NCBI GenBank assembly: GCA_021789355.1 | Contig: JAJYJR010000072.1 | Location: forward strand, 1-14,706 | DNA: 14,706 bases | Reading direction: 5' to 3' | Origin: Chloroflexota bacterium | Lineage (GTDB): Bacteria; Chloroflexota; Limnocylindria; Limnocylindrales; CSP1-4 | Part shown: in pieces, positions 6,305-13,415 of the stretch | How positions within the stretch are numbered: position 1 is the first letter of the stretch | How the letters are laid out: the number at the start of each line of letters is the position of its first letter | Translations under genes and position numbers: made by a program | The notes under the pieces: generated by a model | The model's database searches: none | Seen by the model: the letters and a program-made list of their open reading frames with translations, nothing else | What the model was told of the DNA's origin: nothing

Positions 6305-7663
6305 TCAGGCGTGCTCGCTGGCTCTCTGACCGCGCAAGTATGCCGCTGCGTACGCGGCCGCCGCGTCGGCCGCCCGCCCGCCGAGCGCGAGGGCTTTCGA
6401 AATGCCTCGGTCGTCGGGGTAGATGTGTGCCAGGCTGGCGTGGAACAGTCCAGGGAGCCCGGTCTCGATCGGCAGGTCCGGCATCGGCCCGCCCACCCGA
6501 GGGACCGGTTGCGCGAAGGGGTCGCGGCTTACGTGCATGTCCAGGACCCAATCCCGCTCGAAGGCCGGGTTGAGCGCGCGCATCGCGGGTGTCACGGCCT
6601 CGACCAGCGTCTCCGGGTCTGCCTCCCAGGCCGGCCCGCCCCGCTCGACGTAGTGGGCGAGGTAGACCAGCGTCCGACCGCCGTAGCGATCGGCCGGAAC
6701 GAAGGTGGTGTGCTCGATGATCCCCACGCACCCGAGCCCGAGGCGGTCGGTGACGTTGACCCAGTAGTAGGCGCTCAGCGGCTGTGACAGCTCGAGGAGC
6801 GCGCAGACGATCCCTCGGTAGGGGATCGCGCGCATGGCCGCGGCGTACGCGGGCGGCAGTTCGACGATCCGGTCCAGGATGAGCCCGCTGACGCAGGCGA
6901 CCACGGCAGGTGGCGACAGCGTGAGCGGTCCGTCCGGGCCTTCCACGTCGACCTGCCAGCCACTCTTCACCTGTCGGAGCGCCCTCACTCGGATCGACGT
7001 CCGCACATCGGCTCCGCGGGCCACGAGGTCTGTCGCGTAGGCCTCGGCAAGCGTGCCCAGGCTCCCGCGCAGGTAGCCCAGCCGGTCGCCAGTCGCCTTT
7101 CGAGAGCCGCCGCGCTGCCGAATCCGGGCCACGAGCCAGGCCATGGGCACCTCGCGGGCGTGGTTCCCGAATTTCGCCTCCAGCAGCGGGCGCCAGAGCG
7201 TGTCGTAGCCGCGACGACCGAACCAGCGCGGCCCCTCCACGGACACGGGCGACCGGTCCAGGTGCCGCCGGTCCGGGCGAACCAACTGGACGCCGGTGGC
7301 GGCGGCGAACCGCACCCTCGCCAGGGGCGACAGCGGCGCGAAGCGGAGCAGGTCGAGCGGGCTATCGAACGGGAACGGGCGGCCGTCATGCATGATCGCC
7401 ATCGGCGCCTCGCGCCACTCCAGCCGATCGGCCAGGCCGAGCCGGTCGATCAGCGCCCGCGTCTCGTGGTCCTGCGGGAAGATGTGGTGGTAGTAGGGCT
7501 CGATGGGCTCCCCGCTCACCCGGATGCCGCGCGCCAGCCCGCCCACGCCCGCGGCCGCCTCGACAATCGTCACGGAGCGGCCCTGACGCAGCAATCCGTC
7601 GGCAGTGGCCAGACCGGCCATGCCGGCGCCGATGACCACGGCGTCCACCTGCGAGGAGTTCAC
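6305..7663 (-). CDS. FAD-dependent oxidoreductase (HemY/amine-oxidase-like, surface-polysaccharide type)
   Basis: A 452-aa flavoprotein. The N-terminal FAD Rossmann motif is GAGMAG (12-17), with E35 ending beta-2 and GVGGLARG (39-46) forming the second dinucleotide motif. YYHHIFPQDHETRALIDRLGL follows, a segment characteristic of COG1232-like NAD(P)/FAD oxidoreductases found beside glycosyltransferases. The C-terminal FAD contact region is GLPGLFHASLAHIYPDDRGISKAL. UDP-galactopyranose mutase, amine oxidase and protoporphyrinogen oxidase share this fold. Haem synthesis is unlikely here given the neighbours. No membrane helix is visible. The start is GTG 7663, just before NSSQVDAVVIG, with a purine-rich GAGGGAAGAG upstream; the open frame extends to 7786 without family resemblance. 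It is transcribed into the frameshifted GT87-type gene and divergently from the second GT2 operon. Substrate unknown; modification of a lipid-linked or nucleotide sugar is an inference. Confidence 0.88.
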   Translation of the reverse strand: MNSSQVDAVVIGAGMAGLATADGLLRQGRSVTIVEAAAGVGGLARGIRVSGEPIEPYYHHIFPQDHETRALIDRLGLADRLEWREAPMAIMHDGRPFPFDSPLDLLRFAPLSPLARVRFAAATGVQLVRPDRRHLDRSPVSVEGPRWFGRRGYDTLWRPLLEAKFGNHAREVPMAWLVARIRQRGGSRKATGDRLGYLRGSLGTLAEAYATDLVARGADVRTSIRVRALRQVKSGWQVDVEGPDGPLTLSPPAVVACVSGLILDRIVELPPAYAAAMRAIPYRGIVCALLELSQPLSAYYWVNVTDRLGLGCVGIIEHTTFVPADRYGGRTLVYLAHYVERGGPAWEADPETLVEAVTPAMRALNPAFERDWVLDMHVSRDPFAQPVPRVGGPMPDLPIETGLPGLFHASLAHIYPDDRGISKALALGGRAADAAAAYAAAYLRGQRASEHA

Positions 7664-7692
7664 GCAGCCGCTCTTCCCTCTCTCGGCCCCCT

Positions 7693-7713
7693 GTGCGCTC
7701 GCTGCGAGCGCAC
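7693..7713. repeat. Perfect 9-bp inverted repeat, 3-nt centre (operator or leader hairpin)
   Basis: GTGCGCTCG (7693-7701) and CGAGCGCAC (7705-7713) are exact reverse complements around CTG. It ends 30 nt upstream of the FAD oxidoreductase start and would fold into a very stable GC hairpin in that gene's leader. No T-tract follows in either direction, so it is not a standard intrinsic terminator. The outer six bases match those of the palindrome at 7884. Confidence 0.55.
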
Positions 7714-7883
7714 TACCCGGGGCAACGACGGTGACCGCACCGCTGCCGCACCGCAACGGCTCGATGGTACCGGCGCGGTGGGCCACTTCCTCAGTGACAT
7801 GTGAGCCTCCCGCATGGAAACTGCTGCTGATGCCAGCGAGTGATCTGGCGCCGCGCGACCAGCCGTCGCGCTGTCGGAGTTAC

Positions 7884-7897
7884 GTGCGCCAGCGCAC
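7884..7897. repeat. Inverted repeat with the same outer arms (second candidate operator)
   Basis: GTGCGC (7884-7889) and GCGCAC (7892-7897) flank CA, 40 nt upstream of the GT2 ATG at 7937. The arms are identical to the outer arms of the palindrome at 7693-7713, so one regulator could bind both sides of the divergent region. GC-rich palindromes do arise by chance, hence moderate confidence. Confidence 0.42.
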
Positions 7898-7936
7898 TCG
7901 GCTGCGACGAGGTATCCCCAGGCGCGACGGGCTACG

Positions 7937-8791
7937 ATGGCGGGCGCCGCGACCCTATCGCGCCTGCCACTGAGCACCGACCAGCAACTGGGGACCGCGT
8001 TGGTCATCGTCGTGATGCCGGCGTACAACGCCGCGAAGACCCTCGAGCGCACCTACCACGACATCCCGCGCGACGTGGTCGACCGGATCATCCTGGTCGA
8101 CGACGTGTCGCGCGACGAGACCGTGGAGATCGCGCAGCGCCTGGGCCTGGACGTGGTGGTCCACCCCCAGAACCGCGGGTACGGTGGCAACCAGAAGACC
8201 TGCTACCAGGAGGCGCTGGCGGCCGGCGCCGACGTGGTGGTGATGGTCCACCCCGACTACCAGTACGACCCCACCCGCATCCCGGCGGTGATCGCGCCGA
8301 TCCTGGAGGGGCGGGCGGACATGGTGCTGGGCTCGCGCTTCCTGGGCGACCCGCTGGCGGGGGGCATGCCGCCCTGGAAGTGGCTTGCCAACCACTTCCT
8401 GACCGACATGGAGAACCTGGCGTTCGGGCTGCACCTCTCCGAGTACCACACGGGGTTCCGGGCGTACTCGGCGCGCCTGCTGCGGGCGGTGGCGTGGGAG
8501 CGCAACAGCGACGACTTCGTCTTCGACCAGGAGTTCGTGGCGCAGGTGGTGGCGGCGGGGTTCCGGATCACCGAGGTCGCGGTGCCCACGCGCTACTTCC
8601 GCGAGGCATCCTCGGTGGGGTTCCGCCGCTCGGTTCGGTACGGGTTCGGGACGCTGGGCGTGGTGGCGCGGTTCGTGCTGCACCGTCGAGGCCTGCGGCG
8701 GGACGCGCGGCTGGTGCCGCGGGCGGCGGAAGCGGAGCGGGCGGCGGGGGCCGACCGCCGGCCGGAGCCGGAGCGGCCCGGGTCCCCGTGA
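7937..8791 (+). CDS. Family 2 glycosyltransferase, DPM1-like (copy 2)
   Basis: A 284-aa GT2 protein. VVMPAYNAAKTLE (25-37) is the nucleotide-binding start, and VDDVSRDE (54-61) carries the first acidic pair. NRGYGGNQKT (79-88) and the strongly conserved HPDYQYDP (105-112) follow, then GFRAYS and an acceptor-side ITEVAVPTRYF. This pattern is common in GT2 enzymes annotated as polyprenyl-phosphate glucosyl- or mannosyltransferases. No transmembrane helices are visible; the C-terminus is Arg/Ala/Glu-rich and may be a membrane-surface or disordered tail. ATG 7937 lacks a clear ribosome-binding site. TTG 8000 (residue 22), preceded by GGGGA, would begin right at the conserved VIVVMPAYN and is a real alternative. 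It is first in its operon and overlaps the next gene by 4 nt (GTGA). It shares only general GT2 similarity with copy 1. Confidence 0.92.
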   Translation: MAGAATLSRLPLSTDQQLGTALVIVVMPAYNAAKTLERTYHDIPRDVVDRIILVDDVSRDETVEIAQRLGLDVVVHPQNRGYGGNQKTCYQEALAAGADVVVMVHPDYQYDPTRIPAVIAPILEGRADMVLGSRFLGDPLAGGMPPWKWLANHFLTDMENLAFGLHLSEYHTGFRAYSARLLRAVAWERNSDDFVFDQEFVAQVVAAGFRITEVAVPTRYFREASSVGFRRSVRYGFGTLGVVARFVLHRRGLRRDARLVPRAAEAERAAGADRRPEPERPGSP

Positions 8792-9792
8792 ACGGCCGCC
8801 TGCGAGCCCTGGTCGGCTTCGGGGTCAGCTTGCTGATCGTCGCCTTCCTGCTCTGGGAGATCGACCTCGGGCGGGTGGCGGCGGTGCTGGGCCGGAGCCG
8901 GGTCCAGCTGCTGCCGCTGATCCTGGTGCCGTTCGCGGTGGACCTCTCGCTGCGCACGGTGCGCTGGCACGTCCTGCTGGCCCGGGAGCCGCGGCCCGGC
9001 TACCGCGGCACGTTCACCTATCTCGTGATCGGGTACCTGGCCAACAACATCCTCCCGGCGCGCCTGGGCGAGCTCGTGCGCGCGCACCTGCTGGGGACGC
9101 GCGAGGGCGTCGGCCGCAGCAGGGCGCTCGGGTCGATCGCGATGGAGCGGGCGCTCGACGTGGTGGCGGCCGCCGCGCTGGGGGCGATCGCGTGCTCCGT
9201 CTCGGGGATCCATGGCGCGATCGTGGTCACCCTGGCACTGATCGCCATCGGGGCGGGGGCGGTGGTGGCGCTGGTCGCGCTGCTGCCGCACGCGATGGTG
9301 CGCCGATGGCTCGACGCCATGGTCGCGCGCGCCCCGGCCGGGATGCCGGCCCGGATCGTAGACATCGTCAGTCGCTTCTTCCACGCCCTGCTCGACGCCG
9401 CAGCGCCCGGGCGCGTGCTGGTCGCGCTGGCGCTGTCGTTCGCCGCCTGGCTGGCGACGTCGGGGCTCTTCGCCGTCACCAGCGCGTCGCTCGGCATCTC
9501 GTTGCCGCCGGCCGGGCTCGTAGCGGTCGCCGTGGCCGCCAACCTTGGGGCGGCGCTGCCGTCCGCGCCCGCCGGGATCGGACCGTTCGAATTCGGGGTC
9601 GTCGTGATCGCGACCGCGCTCGGGCTGGACGCCCCCACGGCGTTCGCGTTCGGCATCCTGAGCCACGCCTGCACGGTGGTGCCGGTGTCGCTGCTCGGCG
9701 GCTACGAGCTGGGGCGGGTGCGCTGGGGGCTGGGCGCGCTGCGCGACGCCGGGCGGATCGACGGGCCGCTCGAGGAGGTCGAGCCGGCGTGA
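8788..9792 (+). CDS. UPF0104 / LPG-synthase-type TM 'flippase-like' membrane protein (copy 2)
   Basis: A 334-aa polytopic membrane protein of the same family as 3520-4569. Matching motifs occur in the same order: LRTVRWHVLLA (55-65), IGYLANNILPARLGELVRA (81-99), MERALDV, and ALPSAPAGIGPFEFG near the C-terminus. The first hydrophobic helix (around residues 8-23) is followed by EIDLGRVAAVL, the usual family linker. There is no fused soluble transferase domain. GTG 8788 overlaps the GT2 stop (GTGA), and its own stop overlaps the next start in the same way, so four genes are translationally linked or nearly so. As with copy 1, a role in moving or handling lipid-linked sugars is inferred from constant company with DPM1-like enzymes; it is not shown by the sequence. 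Confidence 0.9.
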   Translation: MNGRLRALVGFGVSLLIVAFLLWEIDLGRVAAVLGRSRVQLLPLILVPFAVDLSLRTVRWHVLLAREPRPGYRGTFTYLVIGYLANNILPARLGELVRAHLLGTREGVGRSRALGSIAMERALDVVAAAALGAIACSVSGIHGAIVVTLALIAIGAGAVVALVALLPHAMVRRWLDAMVARAPAGMPARIVDIVSRFFHALLDAAAPGRVLVALALSFAAWLATSGLFAVTSASLGISLPPAGLVAVAVAANLGAALPSAPAGIGPFEFGVVVIATALGLDAPTAFAFGILSHACTVVPVSLLGGYELGRVRWGLGALRDAGRIDGPLEEVEPA

Positions 9793-11069
9793 CGGGCCCG
9801 GCCGCCGACTGGGGGGCGGACGACGACGCGTTCGCGACCCCGGGGATGCGGCTGCTCGTCGCGCTGGGCGTGCCGGTCCTGCTCGTCCTGTACACGGTCC
9901 TGATCGACGCGTGGATCGTGCCGACGGTGATCAACGGCGGCTGGTTCGACGCGGGACGGCCGGACTTCTTCCTGATGGCCGACTCGTTCCTGCACGGGCA
10001 CCTCTGGCTGGACGTGAACTGGCGGCCGCCGATCAACGACATCATCGTGCTGGACGGCCGCGTCTACGTCCCGTTCGCCCCGTTCCCGGCGTTCCTGTTC
10101 GTGCCGCTGGTGGCGCTGATCGGGGTGGGGCAGGCCATCGCGTACGAGCCGCTGATCAACGGGTTCCTGGCGGGGGTGGACGTCGCGCTCGCGTGGGGGA
10201 TGCTGGGCGCGTTCGGGGTGCGGCGCTGGGACGACCGGCTCTGGCTGACGGTGCTGTTCGGGTTCGGCACGGTGCTCTGGAACGTGACCGTGCGCGGCGG
10301 GGTCTGGCACACGGCGGAGATCATCGCCATGGGGCTGACGTTCTGGGCGCTGATCGAGACGCGCCGGGAACGGCCACGGCCGTGGCTGCTGGGGGTCCTG
10401 GGCGGGGCGGCGTTCCTGACCCGCTCGACGCTTCTCTTTGCGCTGCCGTACTACGCCTGGGTGGTGGCGGGGCGCCCGACCGACCTGCCCGGGCTTCGGC
10501 GGGCCCTGCGCGATGGGCTGGTCCCGGCGCTGCAGGTGGCGATCGCGTCGGTGCCCTTCGGGCTGGTCTTCTTCTGGTACAACTGGGCGCGCTTCGGATC
10601 GCCGCTCGAGACCGGCTACGAGCTGGCCTCGCTCCCGCCGTTCCTGGAGACGCTGCGGGCGCAGGGGCTCTTCTCGATCGTGCACCTGCCGATGAACCTG
10701 GACTACCTGTTCCTGAAGAGCCCGGACGAGCTGACGGCCACGCCGCCTTTCTTCGTGCCCAGCACGCTCGGGATGTCGGTGATCCTCACCAGCCCGGCGC
10801 TGCTGGTGGGCCTGTGGTCGCTCGTGCGCTCGTCCGAGGCGCGGGTGGTGGCATTCACGGGGCTGCTGGTCCTGCTGCCCACGCTGCTCTACTACGGGGG
10901 TGGCTGGGTGCAGTTCGGCTACCGCTACCTGCTCGACTCGGTCCCCTTCTGGCTGGTGCTCTGCGCGATCTGGGCGTCCCGGCGTGGGGTGGGCTGGGTC
11001 TGGCAACTCGGCATCGCCTGGAGCATGCTGGTGAACCTGGGCCTGGTCTACTGGGCGTTCAAGCTGTAG
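9789..11069 (+). CDS. Polytopic membrane protein, GT-C-like glycosyltransferase candidate
   Basis: A 426-aa protein with roughly nine to eleven hydrophobic segments. A long extracytoplasmic loop follows the first helix: GRPDFFLMADSFLHGHLWLD, then NDIIVLDGRVYVPFAPFPAFL. Acidic residues after TM1 and a FAPFPAFLFVP entry into TM2 are a GT-C-type layout. RGGVWHTAEI, LTRSTLLFALPYYAW and a late WVQFGYRYLLDSVPFW are other notable segments. The last resembles the final loops of family 39-like or DUF2079-type transferases. GTG 9789 overlaps the UPF0104 stop. The protein lacks recognisable soluble domains. The likely role is transfer of a sugar from a polyprenyl-phosphate carrier outside the cytoplasm, inferred from fold-type and context. 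It could also be an uncharacterised transporter-like protein. Confidence 0.72.
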   Translation: MTGPAADWGADDDAFATPGMRLLVALGVPVLLVLYTVLIDAWIVPTVINGGWFDAGRPDFFLMADSFLHGHLWLDVNWRPPINDIIVLDGRVYVPFAPFPAFLFVPLVALIGVGQAIAYEPLINGFLAGVDVALAWGMLGAFGVRRWDDRLWLTVLFGFGTVLWNVTVRGGVWHTAEIIAMGLTFWALIETRRERPRPWLLGVLGGAAFLTRSTLLFALPYYAWVVAGRPTDLPGLRRALRDGLVPALQVAIASVPFGLVFFWYNWARFGSPLETGYELASLPPFLETLRAQGLFSIVHLPMNLDYLFLKSPDELTATPPFFVPSTLGMSVILTSPALLVGLWSLVRSSEARVVAFTGLLVLLPTLLYYGGGWVQFGYRYLLDSVPFWLVLCAIWASRRGVGWVWQLGIAWSMLVNLGLVYWAFKL

Positions 11070-11094
11070 GCCGACCGGCGAGAATGGCCAGGCG

Positions 11095-12684
11095 ATGAGA
11101 TCGCCGCGCGCCGTCACGTTCGCCGCCCTGCTCGCGATCATCGCGGTCGGCCTCGTGCTGCGCGCCATTCCCGTGCTGGGCAACCCCTGGCCCGTCGGCG
11201 ACGGCGGGCTCTTCTACACGATGGTGGGCGAGCTGCGGGCCAACCACCTCGCCCTGCCCGCGTTCACGTCGTACAACCACGAGGCGATCCCGTTCGCGTA
11301 TCCGCCGCTGGCGCTGGAGCTGGCGGCGGTGCTCGAGTCCGTCACCGGGCTGGCTCGCTCGGACGTCTTCCGGCTGGTCCCGCTGGCCTTCAGCGTGCTG
11401 TGCATCCCCGCGGTGTACCTGATCGCGCTCGAGCTGCAGCGGGACGGGGGCCCGCGGGGGAGCGCGCGGGCGTCGGCGGGTCCGTTGGTGCAAGAGGGCC
11501 CACGGGCCCTGTTCGCGACCCTGGTATACGCGACGTTCCCGCTGGGCTGGGAGTGGCTGACGCTGGGGAGCGGCCTCACGCGATCGGTGGGGATGTTCTT
11601 CGCCCTGCTCGCGACCTGGCAGGGTCTGGTCCTGTTGCGGCGTGGAGGGCTGGGGGCCGGGATCGCCACGGCCGTGCTGGCCGGCCTCGCGGTCCTGAGC
11701 CATCCAGAGGCGGGCGTGTTCGTGCTCCTGGCACTCGGCACGCGGCTGCTCGTCGGGCGGTCCTGGCGGAACCTCCGCAACCTCGTGCTGGCGGCCGCCG
11801 GGGCCGCGCTGGTCATCGCGCCGTGGGTCCTCGCCGTCGTCCTGCGGCACGGCCTCGCGCCGTTCGAGGCTGCCGGCGGGGGTGTCGGGCGCGACCCGAT
11901 CGCGAGCGTGGTGGTGTACCTCTTCGGCTTCTTCCTGGTGGGACCCCTGCCGCTGGCCGCCACGCTGGACCTGCTCGGCCAGGTGCACACGCTGCTCAAC
12001 CGCCGCCCGTACCTGGTCCTCTGGCGCCTGGCGGTCTGCTTCCTGGACGTCCGGTTCGCGCTGGTCGCGGCGGTGGTGCCGCTCAGCCTGCTTGCCGCCG
12101 ACGGGCTGTTCGACGTGGCGGTTCCGGCGCTTCGGGCGGTGGTGCGTTCGCGTGCACGCGCCGGCGCCTGGCTGGTGAGGGCCGTCGCGCTCGGGCTCGT
12201 CGTGGCGAGCCTGCTGACGCCGTCGGTGTTCCTGGCGCCCCACGTTGCGCTTGCCCCACAGGACCGCGCCGCGATGGCGTGGGTCCGGGCGACGCAACCG
12301 CAGGACCGGCGGTTCCTGGTCCTGGCCACCGGCACCTGGGGATCGGACGACCTGAGCGAGTGGTTCCCGGCGCTGTCGGATCGGGGGACGCTCGACACCA
12401 GCCAGGGGCTGGAGTGGGCGGCGCCGCGGGTTCGACAGGCCGAGATATCGGCTGAGGAGCAACTGCGCCAGTGCCAGCCCGCGAGCCTTCCATGCGTGGT
12501 CCGATGGCTCGCGTCCCACGGAGGCCCGGATGCGGCCGTCTACGTGCCGGCCAACGGCAGCACCTACTCTGATGGACCGGATGCCTCGGCCGCGATCCGC
12601 GCGCAGTTTCTGAAGTCTCGGGCGTTCCGTGTGATCTACGACGGGCCCGGCGCGGTGATCCTCGTGCCCGCCGCGGCGTCCTGA
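11095..12684 (+). CDS. Large polytopic membrane protein with C-terminal soluble domain, GT-C-like glycosyltransferase candidate
   Basis: A 529-aa protein starting at ATG 11095, 25 nt after the previous stop, with only a weak AGGCG before it. A TM1 helix leads to PVGDGGLFYTMVGELRANH and AIPFAYPPLALELAAVL, a GT-C-like first loop with acidic residues and a Tyr-Pro-Pro entry into TM2. Seven or more further hydrophobic segments follow, up to about residue 385. Then comes a non-membrane domain of about 145 residues, beginning around AAMAWVRATQPQDRRFLVLATG and containing a Cys pair in QCQPASLPCVV. Many membrane glycosyltransferases (for example ArnT-like or STT3-like) carry such an exported C-terminal domain. 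It is the last gene of the operon and its stop lies 3 nt from the convergent PIN toxin stop, with no terminator between. The acceptor is unknown. Confidence 0.7.
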   Translation: MRSPRAVTFAALLAIIAVGLVLRAIPVLGNPWPVGDGGLFYTMVGELRANHLALPAFTSYNHEAIPFAYPPLALELAAVLESVTGLARSDVFRLVPLAFSVLCIPAVYLIALELQRDGGPRGSARASAGPLVQEGPRALFATLVYATFPLGWEWLTLGSGLTRSVGMFFALLATWQGLVLLRRGGLGAGIATAVLAGLAVLSHPEAGVFVLLALGTRLLVGRSWRNLRNLVLAAAGAALVIAPWVLAVVLRHGLAPFEAAGGGVGRDPIASVVVYLFGFFLVGPLPLAATLDLLGQVHTLLNRRPYLVLWRLAVCFLDVRFALVAAVVPLSLLAADGLFDVAVPALRAVVRSRARAGAWLVRAVALGLVVASLLTPSVFLAPHVALAPQDRAAMAWVRATQPQDRRFLVLATGTWGSDDLSEWFPALSDRGTLDTSQGLEWAAPRVRQAEISAEEQLRQCQPASLPCVVRWLASHGGPDAAVYVPANGSTYSDGPDASAAIRAQFLKSRAFRVIYDGPGAVILVPAAAS

Positions 12685-12687
12685 GAG

Positions 12688-13122
12688 TCAGTTGGCGGTG
12701 GACGCGTCCTCCGGACCGACCTCGAGCATTCCGAGGAAATCCGCCGGCGATCGTACAGGTTGCGACCCGCTCAAGATCAGCAGGTGCCCGTCGCCAGACA
12801 CGAGGAACGCGTCCTGGGTGACAGCCAGGGCGAGGAGGTAATCGTCCCCGGGGTCTGCCGAGCGGATTGGGGGAGGGTCGTCCGGATCCTGGGCGACTGT
12901 CGCCGTGCGCGCGAGCCATGCAATCACCCGCTCCGCCTCGTCCGCGGCGATGTAGCGGCGCAGCTTCGGGTATGCGAGCGCACGCTCGAGCTCAGCGAGC
13001 AGGGCCGACGAGACCACGAGCTCGAACCTGCCGTCTTGCCATGCCAGCAGGAGGCGCGCCGGCGTGCCGGTCGGCGAGAGGAGGGCGGAGATGATGACGT
13101 TCGGGTCCAGGACTACGCGCAC
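12688..13122 (-). CDS. PIN-domain toxin (ribonuclease), COG1569-type
   Basis: A 144-aa PIN-family protein, expected to act as a metal-dependent RNase toxin. The N-terminus is VVLDPNVIISALLSPTGTPARLL, the standard start of this PIN subgroup, with catalytic D6. E44 (LLAELERAL), D93/D94 (ADPGDDYLLALA) and D111 (VSGDGHLL) fit the other active-site positions, so the acidic site looks complete. Start is GTG 13122, 3 nt after the antitoxin stop at 13126; no strong ribosome-binding site precedes it, suggesting coupled translation. Length is normal for the family. It is neutralised presumably by the ribbon-helix-helix protein encoded upstream. It is convergent with the glycosyltransferase operon, with stops 3 nt apart, and its functional link to the glycan genes is probably only genomic proximity. 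Confidence 0.93.
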   Translation of the reverse strand: MRVVLDPNVIISALLSPTGTPARLLLAWQDGRFELVVSSALLAELERALAYPKLRRYIAADEAERVIAWLARTATVAQDPDDPPPIRSADPGDDYLLALAVTQDAFLVSGDGHLLILSGSQPVRSPADFLGMLEVGPEDASTAN

Positions 13123-13125
13123 CGG

Positions 13126-13353
13126 TCAGCGCTGCGGTCGGGTCGCGTGCTGCGCTTCCACGGCGAGCGCAATCGACTCCTGCTCGGGCACCTGGTTGTG
13201 TTGCCACAGTCCCTGGAGCAGGTCCAGGCCGAACTCGCGTCGGAGTGCGTCCTCGATCACGGCACTGTCGCCACGGCCCGTGCGTGCGGCCTGCAGCCTG
13301 ACCGCCCGAAGGACCCGCTCGTCGATCGTCAGGGTCGTACGGACTTTCGCCAT
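13126..13353 (-). CDS. Ribbon-helix-helix antitoxin of the PIN toxin
   Basis: A 75-aa CopG/Arc-like protein. VRTTLTIDERVL is the DNA-binding beta strand leading into helix 1, followed by LQAARTGRGDSAVIEDALRR, the turn and second helix with the usual Ser-(Ala)-Val-Ile pattern. The C-terminal 30 residues (from LLQGLW) would bind the toxin. It precedes the PIN gene by 3 nt, the standard antitoxin-first order. The protein is expected to repress its own promoter; the three tandem 8-bp repeats 5 nt upstream of ATG 13353 are the probable operator. No Shine-Dalgarno is present in front of the ATG (GCCGGC), consistent with leaderless translation. Confidence 0.9.
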   Translation of the reverse strand: MAKVRTTLTIDERVLRAVRLQAARTGRGDSAVIEDALRREFGLDLLQGLWQHNQVPEQESIALAVEAQHATRPQR

Positions 13354-13357
13354 GCCG

Positions 13358-13381
13358 GCATCATAGCATCAATGCATCATC
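13358..13381 (-). promoter_or_regulatory. Three tandem 8-bp repeats overlapping the antitoxin promoter (RHH operator) with a -10 for leaderless mRNA
   Basis: Read on the plus strand, units of 8 bp begin at 13358, 13366 and 13374: GCATCATA, GCATCAAT, GCATCATC, sharing GCATCA. Ribbon-helix-helix dimers bind tandem sites with such spacing. On the minus strand the first unit gives TATGAT (13365-13360), 5/6 match to TATAAT, followed by GCCGGC and then ATG. Transcription would start at, or within a base of, the A of ATG 13353. No clear -35 is seen. The site would therefore be both core promoter and operator. Confidence 0.68.
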
Positions 13382-13415
13382 ATGCTGGGGGGCCGCCCTG
13401 CCGATCGCTCCGCGC

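Larger units (their letters stand above)
7664..7936. other. 273-nt divergent intergenic region
   Basis: This spacer separates the minus-strand FAD oxidoreductase start (7663) from the plus-strand GT2 start (7937), so it must hold promoters for both operons unless the starts are misplaced. It contains two related palindromes (7693-7713 and 7884-7897). No convincing -35/-10 pair was found. A lone TACGAT (7933-7938) overlaps the annotated GT2 ATG; if it is a -10 box, the GT2 start must lie downstream. No small gene with a ribosome-binding site is evident. Confidence 0.6.

Noticed and set aside
7693..7713. Intrinsic terminator
   Set aside because: A strong stem, but no T-tract on either strand, and it sits between divergent starts, not after a gene.
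7664..7786. 5' extension of the FAD oxidoreductase frame
   Set aside because: The extra 41 residues would contain the palindrome at 7693 and have no resemblance to the family, which begins just before the GxGxxG motif.
11059..12519. A 486-codon minus-strand frame opposite the large membrane protein
   Set aside because: Its translation is Arg/Gln/Glu/Pro-rich with no motif, while the plus frame shows regular hydrophobic helices; it is a GC-bias shadow.
12083..12919. A 278-codon minus-strand frame extending from the PIN toxin region into the membrane gene
   Set aside because: It runs in another frame across the PIN gene and opposite the membrane gene, with Pro/Arg/Gly-rich composition and no domain.
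13358..13381. CRISPR-like array of short repeats
   Set aside because: Units are only 8 bp, contiguous and three in number, with no spacers; an operator explains them better.
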